Shown piece by piece: positions 49,301-57,828 of a stretch of DNA of 64,000 bases (position 1 is its first letter; each line of letters opens with the position of its first letter). The notes under the pieces are model-generated. The model saw only the letters and a program-made list of their open reading frames with translations, was not told where the DNA came from and made no database searches. The position numbers and the translations under genes are program-made. This DNA is from a virus: positions 1 through 64,000 of the IMG/VR virus record IMGVR_UViG_3300047548_000785. The stretch is one strand, 5' to 3'.

Positions 49301-51874
49301 AACATGCCAATTGGTAAGCCATATCTAGTCCATAGCATTGTAGATGTTAATAAATTTAAAATTAAAACGACAGACGGAACGCTTGTTCAACTAACAACTA
49401 CAGATTTAACAAATCAGTCTGGAACACACAGCTGGAGAACAGCAATTCCACAATCCAATTTAACTAGCGTCTCTGTTGCTGCTTCAAGTCCAGGAACCGA
49501 TGCCGCTAAGTTAACAAAAAATGCACACGGCCTGTTTTCTGGTCAGCCTGTTTATTTATCTGGCACAATGCCAACTGGTTTTACTTCTAACATTGTTTAT
49601 ATAGTTGCAAGCACACCAACTGCTAATACCTTTACTTTAAAAAAGCTCGATGGAGATCCATTAACAGCATCCTCTACTGGCACCATTACTGTTACTCCGC
49701 TTAGATATCCTGCTGTCTTTAACCTAACCAAACACAGATTTATTAAAGATGAAAAGATTTATTTTACTAATGCCAATAAAGCAACGAGCATTAATGGTTT
49801 ATATGGTGTTAATAACTATTATGTTTCAGGCACAGGACTTTCTGCCAATCGTTTTATGGTTTCTTCCAATATCAATGGAACCAGACTTATTCTTCCTAAC
49901 GACAATAATAGTGAAGCTAAGGTAAATGCCAATTTGCTTCAGTTTGAGGTAGACAGGCAATTAGTCCTACCCGACGTCACCAACTTGGCCAAGGGATTTT
50001 CTGTAGAAAAAATTTCTGGAACTGGAACTTTAGCTACTGGTACGGTTATTACCAGGGTAGATACAGACCGCAAAGTTATTGAAATTTCTCCGACAATTGT
50101 AAAGCGATTTAGTCCAGATAAAACAGATCCTGCAACTGGAGATCTTGTTATTAATGAAATTAGAGTTGTAGACCAGGTGCCTACGGTTGTTGGTTTTGCT
50201 GGGGTAGACTCAAACAAACAAAGAGCAAAAACAACTACACGTAATGGTATCATTAAAAACTTTATGAGCAGTGCATACATTGAAGATGGCAAGGCAAACA
50301 GACTCCTTACAACTCAGTCTGGAACCATTCAGTCATCAGCACTTGTTCTAAATGGATCTAACACAGCTTCCTCTGAAACAGCACCAAAGTTTGTCACATA
50401 TGTTTATAAAAAATTAGAAGATAGATTTAGACATTTTGGTACCAGAATGCGAATTATTGGTAAAATAAATAATAATGAAACTCGTGGACAATCTCCAGAA
50501 GGATCAAAAACTTACTATCAGGCAGCTGGTGACTCAGCAGAAAAGTCAACTGCAATTGGTGGAGCCTCTGGTGGTTTGGCAGTGCTTCTAAATCCACTAA
50601 CAAACAACGGATATTACTTTGAACTGATTGCTTTAACAGAAAACGATACTAGCTCCTATGAGGGAAGTAGTGGAATTCATAATATTGTTTTTTATAAAGT
50701 TAAGAGAAACGCTACAGCAACTTCAAATACAGCCGATGCCATACCAATTAAATTGTGGGGTGGTCTTGCCAGTATCATTACCGATGGTGGGCAGTTTACT
50801 GGTCAACAAAGAATTGCAGCAGAAGAAAAAACAACCGTTTATGACTTGGCTGTTGAGTATGTCAAGGTTGGATCTTCTCTCAAGTTTTACCTATACGTAA
50901 ACGATGTTTTGGTTGCGACTGTTATAGATGATAAGCCACTACCAATTGTTAACAATATGGCATTGTTTATTCGTGAATCTTCACGGGTTATGTTTGAAAA
51001 TGTGTATGCCCTAACAGAAAATTATAGTCAAAATACTGCATTCAAGGTCGGCTCTATTTCTGACTCAGTATTTGGCGACCTAGAAATTAATGCCACTAAT
51101 GCTTTCCGCAAATATTCAATGAGTGGTATGGTTCAGCAAGCATATCTATCTGGAATTAGTGGAAGTGAGCCACCCAAGTTTAATATTTATTTTGAAGAAT
51201 TTGGCACTATTATGAGGGAAGCTGCCTACTTTAATGTTCGTTACGATAAAGCTTATCCTGCACTATATGCCAAGCTAGCACCAACATTTAATCAGCTTAA
51301 GGGGTATGTTGTTTCTGGATTTGTCGCCAATGCTTACGGTGCTGAGTTCCTGATTTTTAACTCAACAGATAGTGCACTCAACCTAGACTCAACGAGTGGT
51401 AATTACTTGCGTATTCTTGGGGTAACGTTTACACAGCAATCAAATAATGAATTAACAGTAGATGAATATTTTGATAAACTATCTGATCTATCTAATCCTA
51501 CCTATACATCACCTACTACGGTTATTTCTCCACAAAAGGTTAGGGAACAATATTATGACATTAACTTTAGTAGAACAACGTATGGTCGCAAACAATTTAG
51601 CCTAACAACTAAATATCTACAAACACATGATGATGCAGAAGAAATGATGGGCTGGCTTGCGTCTAAGATTATGCAACCAAGGAAGTCTGTTGGTTTACGT
51701 GTATTTGCTATGCCAACACTACAACTTGGAGATATCATTAAAATTGATTATAAAAGTAATGAGGGCGTCGATCAAATTGCATCGCCAGATACTAGGTTTG
51801 TAGTTTATAGTATTGAGTATACTAAGAGTGTAGAAGGTCCATCTATGACTGTATATGTAAGTGAGGTGAAATAA
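46397..51874 (+). CDS. Large tail-tip (minor tail) protein, 1825 aa
   Basis: Start taken at ATG 46397 (MFKDETLQEHLETSSTIRTQ), overlapping the previous stop as TAATG; the frame opens at 46364 inside that gene. The N-terminal 600 residues resemble the tail-hub region of actinobacteriophage minor tail proteins (VSDKVTSFSLTKHASDLGQS and later TDRSVQLNLRDLFFYFES). Three short homologous beta domains lie at about 947-1155, a concanavalin-like lectin domain at about 1390-1540, and a conserved C-terminal hub closing part near 1715-1825. Likely forms the central tip and contacts the host wall. Confidence 0.75.
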   Translation: MFKDETLQEHLETSSTIRTQTAAIAEWNLNIAENILQAGNYRYRPTDSTSLYQNIAASFDVTDENKFYTGATDSDITIDGGLDDDNETPIAFASKQQKEQMLYSLESCFDRFRPRSGINKIRFFKNKYTHFENIDMARRPRYYISDKTDKFKYWTSWRYEGSVERGIANKKVGDEYYIEDAAPYVVYKDIIPTNRIVVKMQTHIGDVQLGNSGVFSNKKGIFSDPFFGEENKATPVRWRIQYLDANDNWTTAISFNRNSVRRTGLPIIGPDGYVEIGYGLIIPEEYREIFAYAGEYASADFLPPAESVSTGTAYLVLPTVNESGAGTFYIQRGDGVYDTFSAQYSWQVEEETINSQTNYVNDLTSPNSFINSADGAVQYREFQYICGLRIVVETMNVFDSSLDLIELSPRLAVDLSDKVTSFSLTKHASDLGQSGMPVGQLLASTGSLELFDYDQAFLPENTNSIISSIVTQNLQIKFFEIIAGVEEVTDTYTRIYDYYVPLKTMYIDGFPENSLTDRSVQLNLRDLFFYFESTTAPKIVIENASLSYAVSLLLDSAGFSNYVFKRVANETDMIIPHFYVEPDTSIAEVLSDIAVSTQSAMFFDEYNNLVVMSKNYMMPTPEQREEDLTLYGTNDTINEGVQKNKRKQPKLANIIDVASQTNEVYNDGVLNYSTKYIQKSYSSIRQANLIDRDKTWIYKPSLLWEVSPSTNTKSVNEELSNQSAYSLSAIPLNSNLTNELPVVVNRKLKNNIIDFGEGVYWLSRYNGYFYANGEVIKYDAVQYSVSGLTAEEIAENGGNRVWINSVQEYQKYFAKLPFNGKIYPTGLVRIYAEPNYETINGVTYLKNGAVAKHGRMQFGTGLKLASGKIVPVFHNAGLSPYWSSEAALGGVKMDTKYLFGQNVDTSFSGIFSDTILRGTVDIKGNQEVLVNATITGSTGNPTIIESQNHDLNVNDLIYFTTSADNLPDNMPIGKPYLVHSIVDVNKFKIKTTDGTLVQLTTTDLTNQSGTHSWRTAIPQSNLTSVSVAASSPGTDAAKLTKNAHGLFSGQPVYLSGTMPTGFTSNIVYIVASTPTANTFTLKKLDGDPLTASSTGTITVTPLRYPAVFNLTKHRFIKDEKIYFTNANKATSINGLYGVNNYYVSGTGLSANRFMVSSNINGTRLILPNDNNSEAKVNANLLQFEVDRQLVLPDVTNLAKGFSVEKISGTGTLATGTVITRVDTDRKVIEISPTIVKRFSPDKTDPATGDLVINEIRVVDQVPTVVGFAGVDSNKQRAKTTTRNGIIKNFMSSAYIEDGKANRLLTTQSGTIQSSALVLNGSNTASSETAPKFVTYVYKKLEDRFRHFGTRMRIIGKINNNETRGQSPEGSKTYYQAAGDSAEKSTAIGGASGGLAVLLNPLTNNGYYFELIALTENDTSSYEGSSGIHNIVFYKVKRNATATSNTADAIPIKLWGGLASIITDGGQFTGQQRIAAEEKTTVYDLAVEYVKVGSSLKFYLYVNDVLVATVIDDKPLPIVNNMALFIRESSRVMFENVYALTENYSQNTAFKVGSISDSVFGDLEINATNAFRKYSMSGMVQQAYLSGISGSEPPKFNIYFEEFGTIMREAAYFNVRYDKAYPALYAKLAPTFNQLKGYVVSGFVANAYGAEFLIFNSTDSALNLDSTSGNYLRILGVTFTQQSNNELTVDEYFDKLSDLSNPTYTSPTTVISPQKVREQYYDINFSRTTYGRKQFSLTTKYLQTHDDAEEMMGWLASKIMQPRKSVGLRVFAMPTLQLGDIIKIDYKSNEGVDQIASPDTRFVVYSIEYTKSVEGPSMTVYVSEVK

Positions 51875-52524
51875 TGGCTTTATCAAGACAACAACAAAAT
51901 CTTATTAATAGCTTACAAAAAGAACGGCAAACTAAAATTGATGCTATTAAAGCTAGGGCTGGGAAAAGGGCATTGACCAAGGCTCAGCAAACCGAAATTA
52001 GCAATATTGAAAAAAGCTATTCAAGTCAGATAACCAAGGTTAGGTCTACACCAATGACCCCAACACCAATTGCACAGGGAGAGCTGACTAGATCTCGCGG
52101 CATCAAGGTTGCAACTCCAGACATCATTGAGTGGGATAGCTCGTCAATACCGATTGAATTCATGACCGACCTTTTATTTGAAGAAATTGGTGGTCAGGAA
52201 ATTTTAACTATTTCTCGCAACAATACTATTAACGGTCAAAATGTTTTATATAGTCCAATTAAAAATTTAGCAGACTTAGATTTAGCATATAACTCTTTAA
52301 ATATTTTTGCTATACCAGATCCCATTAACGCCTACTTTAATAACTTTTCAATTAAACTTGAAAACCTTACACCAACTACTGGCACGGGAAATGATGGAGA
52401 AATTGTTTATGTTGAAAAAACAACTGGTCATTTAACTGTCAATGTTATTGGCATGGCACCAAGTGATCAGGTTGAAATACAGATATTGTCTAGCGGAAAT
52501 ATAAGTGACGATATAGTATACTAG
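51874..52524 (+). CDS. Virion structural protein, coiled-coil N-terminus
   Basis: 216 residues. The first 60 are a charged coiled coil (MALSRQQQNLINSLQKERQT), then a Pro/Thr hinge and a beta domain. The start overlaps the previous stop and uses GAGGTG. It may trimerise and dock onto the tail tip. No named family. Confidence 0.65.
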   Translation: MALSRQQQNLINSLQKERQTKIDAIKARAGKRALTKAQQTEISNIEKSYSSQITKVRSTPMTPTPIAQGELTRSRGIKVATPDIIEWDSSSIPIEFMTDLLFEEIGGQEILTISRNNTINGQNVLYSPIKNLADLDLAYNSLNIFAIPDPINAYFNNFSIKLENLTPTTGTGNDGEIVYVEKTTGHLTVNVIGMAPSDQVEIQILSSGNISDDIVY

Positions 52525-52537
52525 TATAGAGGATATT

Positions 52538-53779
52538 ATGATTACAAATAAAGGTAGAGACATTATTGCTAAGTACCTCATCGGTCAAGCTCCAGCATAT
52601 GCCTCTCACATTGCACTTGGTTGTGGTGCTAAACCACTCAACCTATCAGAAGCTTATGAGCCATATCTTAGCGAATATGCAGCAAAAACAGAAATGGATT
52701 TTGAAATGATCAGAACTCCAATCACTTCTCGTGGGTATGTTACTGATCTTGTTTTTAATGATTTAAGTGGACAATATGAAGAGGTATCTAAAGTAGTTTT
52801 TACTGCAGAATTGCCAACAGAACAAAGATATGCAATTACTGAAATTGGTGTTTTTTCTGCTAAATCAAATCCTTCTGCTACAGGTAGAGATAGCAGAATT
52901 CTGTACACGTTTACAGATCTTGAGAACTGGGAATTTCACGATAAAACAACCTCGGTTGGCTTGGGGGCAACAATTGCGTCACCACTATATGGAGATAGCA
53001 ATGATGGTAACTTAAACGTTGCACCATATACCTTGATCGATCCTAATGCTGCAGATACAGAGCCAAATAGAAGGTACACTGCATTTAGGACCACTACCGA
53101 CAATGTAATGTTTGATAGCCCAACTAGATTACCGAGATATGAAAGATGTCGCTATCTAGACACCATGATTATGGTCCCTGGAGACATGTCATTTATTGAT
53201 AAAAACAGTAATAACGAATTGTTTATTAAAACAGAGGATGCTGATGGCTACTATGGAACACATATTCACCTTGCAGGCACTAGCGTTCCATTAGCAGAAA
53301 ATGCACCATCAGATAAGCTTAAGCTAGCATTCTCTATTGTTAATAAGTCTATTGACACAATTGCTCAACCAACAGCTGTTAGACTTGTTGTACAATTTTC
53401 TGCAGACGATCTTGATATTTCTACTAATTATGCATCTATGAATATTGAACTAGTAGACGGGGAAAACGGTGTTGACTTTGCAACAAACAGATATCATGTT
53501 GTTACACAACAACTTGAAGATCTTTTAAAGAGTGCAACATTCTCTTGGTCAGCAGTTAGACTAGTCAAAGTATACGCTACTGTTTTAAGTGGATCATCTC
53601 CTACTCACGACTATTATGTTGCTTTGGATGGACTGCGTTTTGAAAATACAACATCTGAAAATCCACTATATGGAATATCTGGATATTCTGCGGTACGTAC
53701 TAAAGATGCTGTCACTATTGTTAAAGATGCCAACTCTTCCAGTTTAGTAGAATTTAGATTTGGTTTGGATGTGGCATAA
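52538..53779 (+). CDS. Minor tail or baseplate-like protein, 413 aa
   Basis: Begins MITNKGRDIIAKYLIGQAPA; the N-terminal region up to about 130 (IALGCGAKP ... FTAELPTEQRYAITEIGVFSA) resembles tail-associated proteins that start with a small assembly domain. The C-terminal 250 residues form a beta-sandwich (LRLVVQFSADD-like region, ending LVEFRFGLDVA), perhaps carbohydrate binding. A GAGGATATT ribosome-binding site precedes it. Confidence 0.65.
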   Translation: MITNKGRDIIAKYLIGQAPAYASHIALGCGAKPLNLSEAYEPYLSEYAAKTEMDFEMIRTPITSRGYVTDLVFNDLSGQYEEVSKVVFTAELPTEQRYAITEIGVFSAKSNPSATGRDSRILYTFTDLENWEFHDKTTSVGLGATIASPLYGDSNDGNLNVAPYTLIDPNAADTEPNRRYTAFRTTTDNVMFDSPTRLPRYERCRYLDTMIMVPGDMSFIDKNSNNELFIKTEDADGYYGTHIHLAGTSVPLAENAPSDKLKLAFSIVNKSIDTIAQPTAVRLVVQFSADDLDISTNYASMNIELVDGENGVDFATNRYHVVTQQLEDLLKSATFSWSAVRLVKVYATVLSGSSPTHDYYVALDGLRFENTTSENPLYGISGYSAVRTKDAVTIVKDANSSSLVEFRFGLDVA

Positions 53780-55066
53780 GTGGCGGTACGCGGAGGGTTG
53801 CAAAAGTCTAAAGTACTGGCAACAGAACTGCCAGAGCCATACCTTATTATTCCAGATGAAAAAACTATTGTTACCATTCAGGTTGCTTCTAATATAGCTA
53901 CCATTACAACCAAAGAAGTTCACGGCTTTGAGGTTGGACAGATTATTTTTGTCGGTGATGTAAACTCTATATTAAATGGTGAATATCGAATAACTGCTGT
54001 AACAAATAAAACAATTTCTTTTGCCAAAATAACTGCAGATACTGGCCCAACAAATACAACAAGTGGCGTTGTATCTCAGAGATCTATTAACCCTATTCAG
54101 ATAACGCATTATGAAAGATTAGATAATTTTGTTAAACTAACTACAATTGCAGATCATAACTTTGCAAATGGAAACACTGTTTTTGTACAAGGTGTGGACA
54201 GCGGATTAGATGGAACTTTTGAAATTACAAGGGTTACTGAAAATACATTTTCATATAAAAAATCTGGTTCAAACATAGCTAAGACTTCAGTTACTGGAGC
54301 ATGGTCTTCTCAAAAAAGTATTCAAAAACGTAAAGATGAAATTAGAATTACAAATGTTGCCCTTAGTGCCAATATTGCAACAATTACAACAGATGTTCCA
54401 CATTATTATACTGTAGGGGTTTCTGTTTGGGTACAGGATGTAAACTCTACTTTTAATGGTGAATATGTTGTTAAGACTACTCCAACAGCAACCACATTTA
54501 CATTTGACAAAACAAACGGAAATGTCACGTCAACTCCAGTCACAACTGGTAGTGTGGTTCGTAAATCATATCTAACTTTTTATACACGATATCGAGTGGT
54601 ATCAGAAGACAAAAACCAAACCTCTCACTGGTCACCCATTTATTCCGTATTAGCACCATATTGGTTTAGAAAGCCATCTAATGGTGGTGTTCGTATATCT
54701 CAATTTAATACAACTGGGACTGGTAAAACAATTAACATTTCTTGGGACCCAGTAGACTTAATGATTGAGAATAACTTTACTCGTCGTGCTGTGTATTATG
54801 ATGTATGGCTAAAGTGGCACAATAATAATGATGCTATTTTAGGTAATAATGGTGACTGGATTTATGAGCAGCGTGTTAGTGGAACAAGTCATCAAATTAA
54901 CGTTCCAACCTCATATCAGTATACGGATAGGATTACAGGTGTTGTAACTACAAGACCTATTGCCCCAAACAGACTTTCGATTGAAATTCGCATGAGAGGC
55001 AATCCAATAACCAGAACAAATACTAGATTCTTATTAGCTTACGAGTTACTTGATGCTACAGTATAG
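53780..55066 (+). CDS. Minor tail protein with three repeated beta domains
   Basis: 428 residues with a GTG start immediately after the previous stop (TAAGTG). Three consecutive units of about 80 residues (DNA about 53860-54090, 54100-54340, 54345-54580) share a pattern of H-x-F/Y-x-(V/N)-G, V-x-V, LNGEY/LDGTF and FSF/FTF. The rest is Fn3-like (WSPIYSVLAPYWFRKPSNGG). The repeat resembles the small domains inside the 1825-residue tail-tip protein. Probably surface-exposed. Confidence 0.65.
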   Translation: MAVRGGLQKSKVLATELPEPYLIIPDEKTIVTIQVASNIATITTKEVHGFEVGQIIFVGDVNSILNGEYRITAVTNKTISFAKITADTGPTNTTSGVVSQRSINPIQITHYERLDNFVKLTTIADHNFANGNTVFVQGVDSGLDGTFEITRVTENTFSYKKSGSNIAKTSVTGAWSSQKSIQKRKDEIRITNVALSANIATITTDVPHYYTVGVSVWVQDVNSTFNGEYVVKTTPTATTFTFDKTNGNVTSTPVTTGSVVRKSYLTFYTRYRVVSEDKNQTSHWSPIYSVLAPYWFRKPSNGGVRISQFNTTGTGKTINISWDPVDLMIENNFTRRAVYYDVWLKWHNNNDAILGNNGDWIYEQRVSGTSHQINVPTSYQYTDRITGVVTTRPIAPNRLSIEIRMRGNPITRTNTRFLLAYELLDATV

Positions 55067-55070
55067 TCTG

Positions 55071-55079
55071 TGCTAAACT
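55071..55079 (+). promoter_or_regulatory. Extended -10 element upstream of 55095
   Basis: TGCTAAACT, followed by a strong AGGAGGAAAA ribosome-binding site. Confidence 0.4.
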
Positions 55080-55094
55080 AGTATAGGAGGAAAA

Positions 55095-55547
55095 ATGGCA
55101 AAACTAACATTACCGCAACGTGGGCAGCCACTAGATGTTGCATACATCTATCAAATTGTGGAAGCCGTGAATAATCTTTCTAATCAGCTTAATCCAACAA
55201 CAGCAAAATACACAACAATTGATACTGCGGCAAATGGTCAGCAATCTGTTCGTACAGCAGATGCACGCATCGTCGGAGGGTACAAGGCAGTAACAAGAGG
55301 ATCAGCAACAAACGCTAACTCCGAAGTGCCATTTAACTATACATTCTCTGATTTTAAATACGTTCCAATTGTAACTGCAACTCCAATCATTATTAGCACG
55401 ACAAGCACTGATGCGAGCAAGGATGTAAGCGTAGTTCTTACCCAAGTAACAACCAACAGGGTTGATGGCATTGTTAAATTTAACACAAGCGGTGTATCTT
55501 CTGTGGGTGTAAATCTTGTCATTGTCGGTATCCCAATTCCAAAGTAA
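55095..55547 (+). CDS. Virion-associated protein, 150 aa
   Basis: Begins MAKLTLPQRGQPLDVAYIYQ. A helical N-terminus (about 10-35) is followed by a beta-sandwich of about 100 residues (FKYVPIVTATPIIIS ... VGVNLVIVGIPIPK) reminiscent of H-type lectin folds at fibre ends. Strong ribosome-binding site and a separate -10 element suggest substantial expression. Last probable structural gene. Confidence 0.65.
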   Translation: MAKLTLPQRGQPLDVAYIYQIVEAVNNLSNQLNPTTAKYTTIDTAANGQQSVRTADARIVGGYKAVTRGSATNANSEVPFNYTFSDFKYVPIVTATPIIISTTSTDASKDVSVVLTQVTTNRVDGIVKFNTSGVSSVGVNLVIVGIPIPK

Positions 55548-55549
55548 TC

Positions 55550-56074
55550 ATGATCCCATTATCAGAGTACAACAATGCTCCAGTGATTCCAGGCAGTAAG
55601 ACAGTCTGGTTTCTCAATGGCGATCTTGTAAGAGTTTATCATCTCAACAGATCTAATGGAATTATGTCTGTATATAACATTAATAAGGATAGGATTGAAA
55701 GTTGTTTAATTAGTGACTTTAAGAAAAATAGACTACGAGCTTATACAGTTAAAGAAACAGCAGAGTTAATTAATAGACACAAAAAATATTTACCAACATT
55801 AATGGAGAATGGATCAATTCCATATCCAACAGGATCATCTAAAGACGGGGTACGGGGATGGCAAATTAGATCTTATTATTCAGAATTGCAAGTGCATGAA
55901 ATTCGTGATATACTTGCTACCTACAGTATGGGTCGCCCACGCAAAGATGGTATGATAAATAATGACGTTACACCAACTCGACAAGAGTTGACTAGACGCA
56001 TGGGAGATGGTATACTTACTTATACAAAGAATTCTGATGGGGAATTTATTCCTGTATGGTCGGAATCAATCTAA
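55550..56074 (+). CDS. HTH DNA-binding protein
   Basis: 174 residues. About 62-115 has a MerR/excisionase-like helix-turn-helix: YTVKETAELINRHKKYLPTL, then MENGSIPYP and RGWQIRSYYSE. The N-terminal 55 residues form a small beta domain and the C-terminal 60 are basic (SMGRPRKDGMINN, TRRMGD). It sits 3 nt after the last structural gene and just before the replication genes. Probably a transcription regulator; its site is unknown but the repeated promoter motifs at 1-4011 are candidates. Confidence 0.75.
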   Translation: MIPLSEYNNAPVIPGSKTVWFLNGDLVRVYHLNRSNGIMSVYNINKDRIESCLISDFKKNRLRAYTVKETAELINRHKKYLPTLMENGSIPYPTGSSKDGVRGWQIRSYYSELQVHEIRDILATYSMGRPRKDGMINNDVTPTRQELTRRMGDGILTYTKNSDGEFIPVWSESI

Positions 56075-56088
56075 CAGAGAGAGAAACA

Positions 56089-56295
56089 ATGGAAAACGAA
56101 AACACTAAAATTACAGTTACACTTGGTTATACATTGAACCTAGGTAACTTTGAGTCACTCCGTGTTGACCTGGGAGTATCAGATTCCCGACGCGATGGTG
56201 AGACTGTCGATCAGGCCTTTGAACGTGTCTACGATTTTGTAGAGCAAAAGCTTATCGAAAAGACTAAAGAAGCCAAAGAAGAAATCGCTGAATAA
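56089..56295 (+). CDS. Small conserved-looking phage protein, 68 aa
   Basis: Start at ATG 56089 (MENENTKITVTLGYTLNLGN), preceded by GAGAGAGAAA; the frame also opens at 56056 inside the HTH gene without a ribosome-binding site. Pattern of a beta hairpin followed by a long charged helix (DQAFERVYDFVEQKLIEKTK). Comparable proteins occur near replication genes of actinobacteriophages as I recall, with no defined role. Overlaps the next ATG by one base. Confidence 0.75.
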   Translation: MENENTKITVTLGYTLNLGNFESLRVDLGVSDSRRDGETVDQAFERVYDFVEQKLIEKTKEAKEEIAE

Positions 56296-56603
56296 TGGCG
56301 GAACGCAAAGACCGAATGGCTTTGCTTAGTAGGTATGATAAACATTACCTATTTCACTATGAGGTAAAGCCAACGTATAATAAGTGGGCTGAGCAATGGG
56401 CTGCCGATGCACTCATTGACTCGTATGGTTTGCAATATTGCTATGACTTGCTAGATTATTACTTTCAAAATGCAGGCAAACCAGAGTGGAAGTATTTTGC
56501 AAATTTTGCAAATGAGATTATTCAATCTAAAACAAATAGAGAACAAGATGAAAAAGAACGCAAAGAGCGTAGAGAGATGGCAAAGAGGTGGCTAAGTGAG
56601 TAA
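56295..56603 (+). CDS. Putative helicase-associated or loader protein
   Basis: 102 residues, helical: MAERKDRMALLSRYDKHYLF, a central ADALIDSYGLQYCYDLLDYYF and a highly charged C-terminus. It overlaps the DnaB-like helicase gene by 8 nt. Position and size suggest a helicase loader or partner, but no motif proves it. Confidence 0.6.
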   Translation: MAERKDRMALLSRYDKHYLFHYEVKPTYNKWAEQWAADALIDSYGLQYCYDLLDYYFQNAGKPEWKYFANFANEIIQSKTNREQDEKERKERREMAKRWLSE

Positions 56604-57816
56604 TACTGAGGCAAAATTAATTTCTGCCGTACTAGAAGATAAACAGATCCATGTATTGCTACAGGCCAATGTAGATACTCTACTAAGAACGCATGGCGAT
56701 ATCTGGACTTTTATTAGAAACTACTTTGAACAGAATGGCTCTGCACCACCAGCATCACTGGTTGTAGATAAGTTTCGTGACTTTGAACCAATCAAAGAAG
56801 TTGGGGCAACAAAGCACCACCTAGAAGAGTTGCAAGGTGAATATCTTGAAGATAGCCTTAAAGATATTTTGCGTAATGCTGCTAGTGAGGTCCAGGGTGG
56901 GCAAGGTACAGAGGCCCTAGAACATCTAATTGCAAAGACATCGGAGCTAAAGAAGAATACTGCTATTATTAGAGATATCGATGTAACAGATATCGAATCT
57001 GCTGTAGCATATTACGAGCAGGTCAAAAAGCAACAGGAGGCTGGATCAATTGGAATTAAAACTGGACTTCCTGGGTTTGATAATTATCTACCTGCTGGTA
57101 TCACCCCCGGCCAGCTTGGTGTGTTTCTTGCTTATCCTGGTATTGGTAAGTCGTGGCTATCACTTTACTTCGCTGTTCAAGCGTGGAAACAAGGACGATC
57201 ACCACTAGTCATTAGCCTCGAAATGAGTGAGACTGAAGTTCGTAACCGTGTATTTACAATTATGGGTGAAGGACTGTGGTCGCACAGGCAGCTGTCTGCA
57301 GGTAATGTTGAGTTAGACGATCTTCGTAAGTGGCACAAACGACACCTAGAAGGTAAACCAGAGTTTCATATTATCTCAAATGATAGTGGTGGAGAAGTAA
57401 CCCCATCGGTTATTCGCGGTAAGATAGACCAGTATAAACCAGATCTAGTTATTGTTGACTACCTGCAGCTGATGTCTCCAAATTCAAAATCTGATAGCGA
57501 AGTTGTTCGTATGAAGAATTTGTCTCGTGAGCTAAAGCTACTTGCTATCTCAGATGAAATTCCAATTATTGCTATTTCATCAGCTACCCCAGATGATGTA
57601 ACTAAACTAGATACAGTTCCTACACTAGGTCAGACATCATGGTCTCGTCAAATTGCATACGATGCAGACTGGGTAATGGCACTAGGTCGTGGACCAAACT
57701 CAGATATTATTGAGTGTGTTTTCCGTAAAAACCGTAATGGTTTTATGGGTGAGTTCCTTGTACAGGTTGACTTTGATAAAGGTTGGTATCACTACAAAGA
57801 CTTTGAAGATAACTAG
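56596..57816 (+). CDS. DnaB-like replicative helicase
   Basis: 406 residues. N-terminal helical domain (1-130), linker, then a RecA-like motor domain with Walker A AYPGIGKS at about 178-185, SLEMSETEVRNRVF (helicase motif H1a), and Walker B VIVDYLQLMSP near 285. Belongs to the DnaB/Gp4D-like 5'-3' ring helicases that unwind DNA at the fork. It is not fused to a primase; the primase is encoded separately 258 nt downstream. Confidence 0.9.
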   Translation: MSNTEAKLISAVLEDKQIHVLLQANVDTLLRTHGDIWTFIRNYFEQNGSAPPASLVVDKFRDFEPIKEVGATKHHLEELQGEYLEDSLKDILRNAASEVQGGQGTEALEHLIAKTSELKKNTAIIRDIDVTDIESAVAYYEQVKKQQEAGSIGIKTGLPGFDNYLPAGITPGQLGVFLAYPGIGKSWLSLYFAVQAWKQGRSPLVISLEMSETEVRNRVFTIMGEGLWSHRQLSAGNVELDDLRKWHKRHLEGKPEFHIISNDSGGEVTPSVIRGKIDQYKPDLVIVDYLQLMSPNSKSDSEVVRMKNLSRELKLLAISDEIPIIAISSATPDDVTKLDTVPTLGQTSWSRQIAYDADWVMALGRGPNSDIIECVFRKNRNGFMGEFLVQVDFDKGWYHYKDFEDN

Positions 57817-57822
57817 TATAAT
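57817..57822 (+). promoter_or_regulatory. -10 box with leaderless start of 57829
   Basis: TATAAT exactly 6 nt before the ATG, no ribosome-binding sequence between. Overlaps the helicase stop region. Confidence 0.5.
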
Positions 57823-57828
57823 GGATAC

